Positions 40,837 to 48,246 of a stretch of DNA of 49,511 bases are shown in pieces (within the stretch, counting starts at the first letter, position 1; the number at the start of each line of letters is the position of its first letter). The notes beneath the pieces were generated by a model. It was not told where the DNA came from. It did not search any database and worked only from the letters and a program-made list of their open reading frames with translations. The position numbers and the translations under genes are program-made. The stretch comes from Arthrobacter bambusae (lineage in GTDB: Bacteria; Actinomycetota; Actinomycetes; Actinomycetales; Micrococcaceae), in NCBI RefSeq assembly GCF_030812595.1, contig NZ_JAUSSZ010000020.1, positions 1 through 49,511 of the forward strand, given 5' to 3'.

Positions 40837-41499
40837 TCAGCGCTGGCTCGGGTGGGCAGGCCAGGGAGCGTTGGCGGGGCGCAGGTTCCTGAAGCCGTCG
40901 GCGCGCGCGGCCGCCGCCGCGAGGATCCCGACGACGGCGGACGGGTTGTGCAGACGGCCTTCGAGCACTGCCGAAACAGCGTCGTCGAGGGTGACCCACA
41001 CCAGTTCGATTTCGGCTTCTTCATCCGTGCGGACGTGCCGTTCCGCCTCGGGAACGCTTCCCAGTCCGCGCGCCAGGTAGATTCGAACCGCCTCGCTCGA
41101 GGACCCGGGCGAGTTGAAGAAGTCCGCGAGGACATTCCACGTAGCCGCCGTAAGGTCGGCCTCTTCCGCGAGTTCCCGGGCCGCGCCAACCACGAAGTCT
41201 TCGCCGGCGACATCAAGAAGACCGGCAGGAATCTCCCAAAGATCCATCCCCACGGGGTGGCGATATTGCTTGAGCAACAGGATTTCGCCGTCAACGTTCA
41301 TCGGCAGCACCGCAACTGCGCCAGGATGGTCGATGTAGTCACGGACCAAGGTCCCCGTGTCTTCGCCCAGCTCGAAGGCATCACTGACGACATCCCAAAT
41401 GCGGCCTTCATAGACCTTGTTGGACGACAAAAGACGGCGCGGGCTCGGCATGTCCGAAACCTTCCGAAAAGTGCTGGGGGTTTCAGAAATACCGGGCAT
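40837..41499 (-). CDS. NUDIX hydrolase, ADP-ribose pyrophosphatase-like
   Basis: 220 aa. Nudix box GLLDVAGEDFVVGAARELAEEADL, preceded by VLLKQYR-like ILLLKQYRHPVGMDLWEIPAG, which is typical of ADP-ribose pyrophosphatases (NudF type). FFNSPGSSSEAVRIYLARGL follows. It hydrolyses ADP-ribose or related nucleotide sugars. ATG 41499 is supported by AAGGA 8 nt upstream; ATG 41451 is possible. It lies 27 bp after pyrG and couples to xerD. Corresponds to Rv1700. Confidence 0.9.
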   Translation of the reverse strand: MPGISETPSTFRKVSDMPSPRRLLSSNKVYEGRIWDVVSDAFELGEDTGTLVRDYIDHPGAVAVLPMNVDGEILLLKQYRHPVGMDLWEIPAGLLDVAGEDFVVGAARELAEEADLTAATWNVLADFFNSPGSSSEAVRIYLARGLGSVPEAERHVRTDEEAEIELVWVTLDDAVSAVLEGRLHNPSAVVGILAAAAARADGFRNLRPANAPWPAHPSQR

Positions 41500-41526
41500 C
41501 GCGCCGTCCTTCGTTTGTGTGAGCGA

Positions 41527-43269
41527 TTACTTCGCAGCGACCTTGCGGGCTGACTTTGCTACCGAATCCACGCCTGACTGGCGCTCCAGCGCAGCCTTCA
41601 CGAGGCCGGCAAACAGCGGGTGGGGGCGCGTCGGCCGGGAGCTGAGCTCGGGGTGGGCCTGCGTTGCGACGTAGTACGGGTGTACTTCGCGCGGCAGTTC
41701 CACGAACTCGACCAGCTTGCCGTCGGGAGACGTTCCGGAGAACACGAGTCCCTCGGCTGCGATCTGCTCACGGTACTTGTTGTTGACCTCGTAGCGATGG
41801 CGGTGGCGCTCGCTAACGGTTGTCGCACCGTAGGTCTCCGCAACGACGGAGCCTTCGTCCAATTTTGCCTCGTAGAGGCCAAGGCGCATCGTGCCGCCAA
41901 GGTCGCCCTTGCCGTCCACGATGTCCAGCTGTTCTTCCATGGTGGCAATGACCGGGTACTTGGAGTCAGGCTCGAACTCGCTGGAGGATGCACCCTCAAG
42001 GCCGACCACATTGCGGGCGTATTCGATGACCATGCACTGAAGACCGAGGCAAAGGCCCAGCACCGGAAGCCTCGTCTCGCGGGCGAACTTAAGCGCGCCG
42101 AGCTTGCCTTCCAGGCCACGGATACCGAAGCCGCCGGGAACACAAATGGCGTCGACGCCGGCCAAGGACTTGGTGGCGCCTTCGAGTGTTTCGCATTCGT
42201 CGGACGGGACCCAGCGGATCTTGACCTTGGTTTCGTTCGCGAAACCGCCGGCACGCAACGCCTCGGTCACGGACAGGTAAGCGTCCGGGAGGTCGATGTA
42301 CTTGCCCACGAGGGCAACTTCAACCTGGTGCTTGGGATTGTGGACTGCTTCGAGGAGCTTGTCCCAGCTGGTCCAGTCGACGTCCTTGAACGGCAGGTCC
42401 AAGGCGCGGACGATGTAGGAATCAAGACCCTGGGAGTGCAGCGTCTTGGGGATGTCGTAGATGCTGGGTGCATCGGCGGCGTTGACCACGGCGTCGATAT
42501 CGACGTCGCACATGCGGCCGATCTTCTCGCGCATGGCGTCAGGCACTTCGCGGTCCGAGCGGATCACGATCGCTTCCGGCTGGATGCCGATGGAACGCAA
42601 GGCGGCAACGGAGTGCTGCGTCGGTTTGGTCTTCAGTTCCTGCGAAGGGCCGATGTAAGGCACCAAGGAGACGTGGAGGAAAAAGACGTTGTTCCGGCCG
42701 ATGTCCTGGCGGACCTGGCGGGCGGACTCGAGGAAAGGCTGGGACTCGATGTCGCCAACCGTGCCGCCGATTTCCGTGATGATGACATCAGGAGCGTTCT
42801 TGCCTTCAGCGGGGAGGCGCATGCGGCGCTTGATCTCATCCGTGATGTGCGGGATGACCTGGACGGTGTCGCCGAGGTACTCACCACGCCGTTCCTTGGC
42901 GATGACCGTCGAGTAGATCTGGCCGGTCGTGACGTTGGCCGAACCTTCAAGGTTCTCATCGAGGAAACGCTCGTAGTGTCCGATGTCGAGGTCGGTTTCG
43001 GCGCCGTCGTCAGTGACGAAGACTTCGCCGTGCTGGAAGGGGTTCATCGTGCCCGGATCCACATTGAGATAGGGATCGAGCTTCTGCATAGTTACAGACA
43101 AACCGCGTGCCCGCAGCAGGTGGCCGAGGCTCGAAGCCGTCAGTCCCTTACCGAGCGAGGACGCCACACCGCCGGTGACAAAGATGTGTTTGGTCGTCTT
43201 GGACGAGCCCGGGAACCGGGAATTTATACGGGAATTTGATCGCTGCACCACGGAATTCGAGCCTATCAT
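41527..43269 (-). CDS. pyrG: CTP synthase
   Basis: 580 aa. The N-terminal amidoligase domain (TKHIFVTGGVASSLGKGLTASSLG, KLDPYLNVDPGTMNPFQHGEVFVTDDGAETDLDIGHYERF, GGTVGDIESQPFLE) makes CTP from UTP. The C-terminal glutaminase domain has oxyanion PGGFGIRG, nucleophile Cys in LGLCLGLQCMVIEYARN and His/Glu in AQAHPELSSRP. The tail is Ser/Ala/Lys-rich. ATG 43269 is chosen for GGAGG 8 nt upstream; the frame extends to 43344. Downstream of cmk's pathway. Confidence 0.96.
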   Translation of the reverse strand: MIGSNSVVQRSNSRINSRFPGSSKTTKHIFVTGGVASSLGKGLTASSLGHLLRARGLSVTMQKLDPYLNVDPGTMNPFQHGEVFVTDDGAETDLDIGHYERFLDENLEGSANVTTGQIYSTVIAKERRGEYLGDTVQVIPHITDEIKRRMRLPAEGKNAPDVIITEIGGTVGDIESQPFLESARQVRQDIGRNNVFFLHVSLVPYIGPSQELKTKPTQHSVAALRSIGIQPEAIVIRSDREVPDAMREKIGRMCDVDIDAVVNAADAPSIYDIPKTLHSQGLDSYIVRALDLPFKDVDWTSWDKLLEAVHNPKHQVEVALVGKYIDLPDAYLSVTEALRAGGFANETKVKIRWVPSDECETLEGATKSLAGVDAICVPGGFGIRGLEGKLGALKFARETRLPVLGLCLGLQCMVIEYARNVVGLEGASSSEFEPDSKYPVIATMEEQLDIVDGKGDLGGTMRLGLYEAKLDEGSVVAETYGATTVSERHRHRYEVNNKYREQIAAEGLVFSGTSPDGKLVEFVELPREVHPYYVATQAHPELSSRPTRPHPLFAGLVKAALERQSGVDSVAKSARKVAAK

Positions 43270-43351
43270 CAATTGCGCCTCCAAAGGATCCGCTAGCCGT
43301 TTTCCCAAATGCTCAATAGTCCCCTGCCATCGGGCAAGGATCAAGAGTAAA

Positions 43352-43381
43352 GCCCACCCGGACCGGCCGGACCGGGTGGGC
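43352..43381 (-). terminator. Hairpin downstream of recN
   Basis: Perfect 10-bp arms GCCCACCCGG/CCGGGTGGGC (43352-43361, 43372-43381) around a 10-base GC-rich loop, 35 nt past the recN stop. The minus strand continues TTTACTCTT, a modest T-rich run. Confidence 0.7.
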
Positions 43382-43416
43382 GTAGGTCACCGGTGGGCCG
43401 GCCGGCAGCGGGTTTG

Positions 43417-45156
43417 CTACGCCTGCTGCGGCAGAAGCTTCGCGTCGTCCAGCAATTCCTGGGCGTGCGCACGGGCGGACTCGGAGTCTTCCTGCCCCGC
43501 CAGCATCCTGGCAAGCTCCTTCACCCGTTCTTCGTCATCGAGAAGCTGCACGTCGCTGGACGTGAAGCCAGTGGCGGTCTTGCCGTCGCTTCCGCGGACA
43601 GAGGTCTTGGTGACCCGGACGTGTTGGTCGGCGAAGGCGGCCACCTGCGGCAGGTGCGTCACCACCAGCACCTGGACATGGCGGGCCAGCATGGCGAGCC
43701 GGCGTCCGATCTCGACAGCCGCACGCCCGCCTACTCCGGCATCCACTTCGTCAAAGACGAAGGTCGGCACCGGATCCACGGCGGCGAGGACCACCTCGAT
43801 GGCGAGCATGACCCGGGACAATTCACCGCCGGACGCGCCCTTGCCGAGGGGACGGGCAGGGGCACCTGAGTGCGGTTGCAGGAGGAAGGAGATGTCATCG
43901 ACGCCGTGCGGCCCCAACTCTCCCTGGCTATCCACCTGGATCACCAAGGTCGCGTCGGCCATCGCAAGGGCGGTAAGTTCCGCGCTCACGCGGGCGGAGA
44001 GCTCTTTGGCTGCCTTTGATCGCGACTTCGAGATGCGCGCGGCTTGCTTCCGCAACGTGGCCTCCGCAGCCGTCACCTCGGCGTCAAGGGCTTCGATCCG
44101 GCTCGAGTCATCCTGCAGTTCGTCCAGCCGGGTCCTCGAAACCGCTGCCCATTCCAGGACCTCGTCGATGCTCGGAGCGTATTTCCGGATGAGTTTTGCC
44201 AGAGCCGCGCGCCGCTCCTCGATCTCCGAAAGGCGTTCGGGTCCCTCGGAGTCCAACGAGGCTTGGTAGCTGGACAGCTCCCCCGCGATGTCGTTGATGA
44301 GGAAGCCGATTTCGGCGAGCCGTGTGGCGGCTCCCGCCAACGCTTCGTCATGCTCGGAAACCTGCTCCAGGGCCCGTTTGGCCGAGTCAATCAGCGTCGT
44401 GGCATCGGCTGTCTCGCCGAATTCCTCCGAGATGAGCGCTTCGTGTGCTGCCGCGGCGGCAACCCGGAGCTCTTCCACGTTCGCCAGCTTCATGGCCTCG
44501 GCTTTGAGGGATTCATCCTCGCCCGGTTGGGGATCGACGTCGTCGATTTCGCGGAGGGCGGCCGCGAGCGATTCCGCCTCGCGCAGCCGTTCCCGGGCCT
44601 CGCTGCGGAGGGTATCCAGCTCCGCTTGGCTGGACTTCCAGTGGCCGTAAAGCTCCTGGTATTCCGCGAGCGTCGCCGCAAGGTCGGCCCCGGCGAAGCG
44701 GTCCAGTGCGTGCCGCTGCGCCGCGGCACCCTTGAGGCGTATCTGGTCCGACTGGCCGTGCACCACCACGAGGCTCTCGCCAAGTTCGGCCAGCACGCCC
44801 ACAGGCGCCGACCGGCCGCCCACGAAAGCACGGCTGCGGCCGTCTGCGCCGACGGTGCGGGCGAGCAGGAGCTGTGTGCCGCCGTCGTACTCTTCCGCGT
44901 CGCCGCCGGCCTCCACGGCCCGTTCCACGGCGGCGTGCGCCGGATCAAGCAAGAGGGTGGCCTCCGCGGAAGCCGACTTGGCACCGGAGCGGACAGCACC
45001 GGCGTCGGACCGCGCCCCCAGAAGAAGGCCGACGGCGGTGACCACCATGGTCTTGCCGGCACCGGTTTCGCCCGTGACGACGCTCAGGCCGGGCCCCAAC
45101 GGCAACGTGGCGTCGGTGATGACGCCGAGATCACGGATCCGAAGTTCCTCGATCAT
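43417..45156 (-). CDS. recN: DNA repair protein RecN
   Basis: 579 aa, SMC-like ATPase. Walker A GETGAGKTMVV (~30-40), long coiled-coil arms (~150-370, e.g. LREAESLAAALREID, LSEIEERRAALAKLIRKYAPS) and a C-terminal head with signature LGKGASGGELSRVMLAIEVVLA, Walker B PTFVFDEVDAGVGGRAAVEIG and LVVTHLPQVAAFAD. It acts early in double-strand-break repair, holding DNA together. It starts 3 bases after the nadK stop. As in mycobacteria it follows tlyA-nadK; SteA and MctB genes seen after recN there are absent here. Confidence 0.95.
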   Translation of the reverse strand: MIEELRIRDLGVITDATLPLGPGLSVVTGETGAGKTMVVTAVGLLLGARSDAGAVRSGAKSASAEATLLLDPAHAAVERAVEAGGDAEEYDGGTQLLLARTVGADGRSRAFVGGRSAPVGVLAELGESLVVVHGQSDQIRLKGAAAQRHALDRFAGADLAATLAEYQELYGHWKSSQAELDTLRSEARERLREAESLAAALREIDDVDPQPGEDESLKAEAMKLANVEELRVAAAAAHEALISEEFGETADATTLIDSAKRALEQVSEHDEALAGAATRLAEIGFLINDIAGELSSYQASLDSEGPERLSEIEERRAALAKLIRKYAPSIDEVLEWAAVSRTRLDELQDDSSRIEALDAEVTAAEATLRKQAARISKSRSKAAKELSARVSAELTALAMADATLVIQVDSQGELGPHGVDDISFLLQPHSGAPARPLGKGASGGELSRVMLAIEVVLAAVDPVPTFVFDEVDAGVGGRAAVEIGRRLAMLARHVQVLVVTHLPQVAAFADQHVRVTKTSVRGSDGKTATGFTSSDVQLLDDEERVKELARMLAGQEDSESARAHAQELLDDAKLLPQQA

Positions 45157-45159
45157 GGT

Positions 45160-46182
45160 TTACATCTCCTTCGTGGGATCAGCCACTCTGCCCGTCCGCA
45201 CGTCCTGGGGCGTCGGCAAAGGGCTCGGCTTGAAGGTCCTGATCACGGGGGTGGGACCGGTGTGGATATCAGCCGAACGGGGCGCCGGACCCCTCCAGCC
45301 GTGGATGGGGAGCTCAAACTTCCGGACGAGCCGCGCTGAAAACGGGGTCTGGTGGGTGCGGGCAAGCCGCACAGGCCGGGTGGAGCGGGTAACTTCGATC
45401 CGGGCGCCCGGCGGGAGGTCCACGGAACGTCGGCCATCGCACCAAAGCACGCCCTGGGCGTCGGTCCGGGTGAGGATCTCCACGGCCAGCCTGGACCGCG
45501 GCGAAACCACGAGGGGCTTGGCGAAGAGTGCATGGGCGCTAATGGGAACAATCACCAGCGCCTCCACCTCGGGCCACACCACCGGCCCGCCGGATGAGAA
45601 GGCATAGGCCGTGGAGCCCGTAGGCGTGGCAAGCACCACTCCATCGCAGCCAAACGACGTCAGCGGACGTTCATCCACTTCGGTCACCACTTCGATCATG
45701 CGCTCCCGGTCGGCCTTTTCAATGGCAGCCTCGTTGAGGGCCCAGGTGTGCCAGATCTTCTGGCCCCGGACCCACACCTGGACGTCGATGGTCATGCGCT
45801 CTTCCACCGTGTATTCACGGCTGGCAATCCATTCGACCGTCTGGGCAAGATCGGCACGCTCGCTCTCGGCGAGGAAGCCGACGTGCCCGAGGTTGACGCC
45901 CAACAGCGGAACGTCGACGTTGCGGACCAGCTCGGCCGCGCGCAGGATGGTGCCGTCGCCGCCGAGAACCATGACAAGTTCGACGTCCTCCAGGCGGACA
46001 TCCTCGTGGAGTATCTCGATCGGTTTGTCCACCACGCCATAGAACCGTTCGATATCGTCCAGTTCAGACTTCTGCATCACCGGGATCAAGCCGGAGTAGT
46101 GGAGCTGCCCGCAGGCATCCCAGGCCGCGCGAAGGGAGTCCTCACGCCCGGTATGGGCAAGGACCAAAACGCGCCTGCTCAT
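45160..46182 (-). CDS. nadK: NAD kinase
   Basis: 340 aa. VLGGDGTILRAAEL (GGDGT at 74-78, catalytic Asp), VNLGHVGFLAE, LNEAAIEKADRERMIEV (NE motif, NAD binding) and CDGVVLATPTGSTAYAFSSGGPVVWPEVEALVIVPISAHALFAKPLVV. It makes NADP+ from NAD+ using ATP or polyphosphate. The C-terminal ~40 residues (after PIHGWRG) are a Pro-rich tail beyond the usual domain. Located between tlyA and recN, as Rv1695. Confidence 0.95.
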   Translation of the reverse strand: MSRRVLVLAHTGREDSLRAAWDACGQLHYSGLIPVMQKSELDDIERFYGVVDKPIEILHEDVRLEDVELVMVLGGDGTILRAAELVRNVDVPLLGVNLGHVGFLAESERADLAQTVEWIASREYTVEERMTIDVQVWVRGQKIWHTWALNEAAIEKADRERMIEVVTEVDERPLTSFGCDGVVLATPTGSTAYAFSSGGPVVWPEVEALVIVPISAHALFAKPLVVSPRSRLAVEILTRTDAQGVLWCDGRRSVDLPPGARIEVTRSTRPVRLARTHQTPFSARLVRKFELPIHGWRGPAPRSADIHTGPTPVIRTFKPSPLPTPQDVRTGRVADPTKEM

Positions 46183-46195
46183 GGTGTTCTGCTTT

Positions 46196-47008
46196 CTAGT
46201 GGGTGGTCCAGATTCGTTCCAACAGTGCAGTAACTTGCTCGTCCCGCTCTTCGATCTTAGGCAAGTCCGCCTGCATCCTGCGTTTTATCCACAGGAAGTA
46301 CTCCACATTTCCGTCCTGCCCGGGCAACGGGCTCGGTGCCAGGCCGCAGAGTTCAAGCCCTGCGTCCACGGCCGCTGCGGCAACTTGGGCCACCGCGCGG
46401 CGCCTTTCATGGTCCGAGGTGACAACACCGGTGCGGCTCAGCCGCTCCTTGCCGACCTCGAATTGAGGCTTCACCATGAGCACCAGGTCTCCCCCTGCTT
46501 TGGTGCATTCCGCGAGCGGCTCCAGGACAAGGGTCAGGGAAATGAAGGACAGGTCCGCCACCGTCAGCGCGGCCGGGCCGCCGACCTGCTCCGGAGTCAT
46601 GTAGCGCACGTTGAGGCCCTCATGGACTTCGACGCGGGGATCGTTCCGCAGGGACGGCACGAGCTGGTCATGCCCGACGTCGACCGCCACCACCTGCGCG
46701 GCGCCGTGCCGGAGCAGCACGTCAGTAAAGCCTCCGGTGGAGGCTCCGGCGTCGAGGCACCGCTTCCCTTCTACAACAACGGAAGGGAACGCTGCCAGCG
46801 CCCCGGCGAGTTTGTGTCCGGCGCGGCTGACGTAAACGTCCTCGGCGTGGGCTTGAACATCAATTTCAGTCTCCCCGGAGACCTGCTGCGCTGCCTTGGC
46901 GAGAATGCTGCCCCCGGAACTGACTTTTCCGTCCGCAATGAGCTTGGCGGCATGGGTCCGCGATCTCGCCAATCCACGGTTGACGAGTTCCTGGTCGAGT
47001 CTGGCCAT
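46196..47008 (-). CDS. tlyA: TlyA-family rRNA methyltransferase
   Basis: 270 aa. N-terminal S4 RNA-binding domain (RLDQELVNRGLARSRTHAAKLIADGKVSSGG) and a Rossmann methyltransferase: AdoMet motif CLDAGASTGGFTDVLLRHGA, VVAVDVGHDQLVPSLRNDPRV, KPQFEVG and GNVEYFLWI near the end. TlyA 2'-O-methylates cytidines in 16S and 23S rRNA; loss gives capreomycin resistance in mycobacteria. Starts 2 bases after the 78-aa gene's stop (TGAGCATG). Full length. Confidence 0.95.
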   Translation of the reverse strand: MARLDQELVNRGLARSRTHAAKLIADGKVSSGGSILAKAAQQVSGETEIDVQAHAEDVYVSRAGHKLAGALAAFPSVVVEGKRCLDAGASTGGFTDVLLRHGAAQVVAVDVGHDQLVPSLRNDPRVEVHEGLNVRYMTPEQVGGPAALTVADLSFISLTLVLEPLAECTKAGGDLVLMVKPQFEVGKERLSRTGVVTSDHERRRAVAQVAAAAVDAGLELCGLAPSPLPGQDGNVEYFLWIKRRMQADLPKIEERDEQVTALLERIWTTH

Positions 47009-47010
47009 GC

Positions 47011-47247
47011 TCAGCGTTCGTCGGCGTCGAGGGCCGCCAACAAGGAGTCGTGGATGTCGGCGTAGATCGCGCTGTGCTCGGCGACTGGTACAGCCGAGAC
47101 CCCTTGCAATCGCGCCAAGGCGGAGTCCACCGCTGCGTCACCTGTGGTGGCCATGCCGTCCGGCCACGGCGCATCGTGCGGTTCGATGGCGTCGGGCTCT
47201 GGGGCGTCGGGCGCTGGGGCGTCGGGCTGATCGTTCAACTCGCTCAT
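47011..47247 (-). CDS. Small conserved hypothetical protein (Rv1693 position)
   Basis: 78 aa. The first ~32 residues are Asp/Pro/Ala-rich with repeated P-[DE]-A steps (disordered). The rest (DAAVDSALARLQGVSAVPVAEHSAIYADIHDSLLAALD) forms two probable amphipathic helices. M. tuberculosis also has a small protein between its HAD gene and tlyA. The tight packing (9 bp after HAD, 2 bp before tlyA) and conserved location suggest a real gene. No function can be given. Confidence 0.75.
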   Translation of the reverse strand: MSELNDQPDAPAPDAPEPDAIEPHDAPWPDGMATTGDAAVDSALARLQGVSAVPVAEHSAIYADIHDSLLAALDADER

Positions 47248-47256
47248 TGGACCAGT

Positions 47257-48246
47257 CTAGTTTTCCAGCCATTCAAGGCGCGGCGATGTAGCCTCTGCCG
47301 CGTCGGGATTTGCGGCCCACCAGGCGGCGCATGCTGCACGCCAGCCGTCCAGGTCCTTCTCGGACCCGGTCACGGTGATCAGGCCATCCTGGACTTCCGC
47401 GGTTGCCTTTCCGCAGCGGAATGCGCTGTCCTCTTCGACGATCTCGGGGTAGGGCTCGTACAGTTCCGTCAGATCAGCCAGCAAGTAGCCGGGGCGTTCC
47501 GAACTCCGCGCAGCCAGGATTGACGCGGGCGTGTCGACGCCCGTGAGGACGGCCGCCGTCGCGAATCCCGCACGGTTGCCGCCCAAAATGTCGGTGTCCA
47601 GGCGGTCTCCGACAACGATCGGCCGCTGGGACTTCAGCCGGCGGGCCGCAGAGTGGAAAAGCGGGGCTTCCGGCTTGCCTGCGACCCGCGGCTCTTTGCC
47701 GGTGGCGGACGCGACGGCGGCCACGAGGGCTCCGTTCCCGGGAGCAATCCCCCGGGCCTGGGGAATGGACATGTCCGTATTGGTAGCCACCCAGAGGGCG
47801 CCGGCCGCAACAACGTAGGACGCCTCGGCCAGATCCTTCCACGCGATTTCCGGATTGAAGCCCTGGACCACAGCCACAGGCTTCTCTTCGGCGCTGTGCA
47901 CGGGAGTGAGGCCCACGAGTTCGATTTCGTGGGCCAGCGCCGCGCTTCCAGTGATCATCACACGTGAACCCGGAGCCAAGAGCCCGGCCAAAAGATCGCC
48001 GGCCGCCTGCGAGGAACTGACCACTTGGTCATCCTCAGCAGGCGCACCAAGCTCACGAAGATGCGCGGCCACCTGCGCCGGAGTACGCGAGGCGTTGTTG
48101 GTGACATATCCCAGGCGCACGCCGACAGACTCGAGCCGCTTCAGGGCCTCCACAGCGCCCGGAATGGCGTGCGGACCTGTGTAGACGACGCCGTCCAGAT
48201 CGGCCAGAACGGCGTCGAAACGGGAAACCAGCGAGGCCTCAGTCAT
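47257..48246 (-). CDS. HAD-superfamily IIA phosphatase (NagD/PGP-like)
   Basis: 329 aa. HAD motif I DAVLADLDGVVYTGPHAIPG (nucleophile and acid Asp), motif II GYVTNNASRTPAQVA, IIA cap region, and motifs III/IV KPEAPLFHSAARRL and VVGDRLDTDILGGNRAGF. It hydrolyses small phosphate monoesters; mycobacterial Rv1692 is a phosphatase in this family acting on glycerol-3-phosphate from lipid turnover. The C-terminal ~80 residues (AFRCGKATAEVQDGLITVTGS, then DLDGWRAACAAWWAANPD) are a tail also found in actinobacterial homologues. Overlaps the upstream TPR gene's stop by 8 bp. Confidence 0.9.
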   Translation of the reverse strand: MTEASLVSRFDAVLADLDGVVYTGPHAIPGAVEALKRLESVGVRLGYVTNNASRTPAQVAAHLRELGAPAEDDQVVSSSQAAGDLLAGLLAPGSRVMITGSAALAHEIELVGLTPVHSAEEKPVAVVQGFNPEIAWKDLAEASYVVAAGALWVATNTDMSIPQARGIAPGNGALVAAVASATGKEPRVAGKPEAPLFHSAARRLKSQRPIVVGDRLDTDILGGNRAGFATAAVLTGVDTPASILAARSSERPGYLLADLTELYEPYPEIVEEDSAFRCGKATAEVQDGLITVTGSEKDLDGWRAACAAWWAANPDAAEATSPRLEWLEN

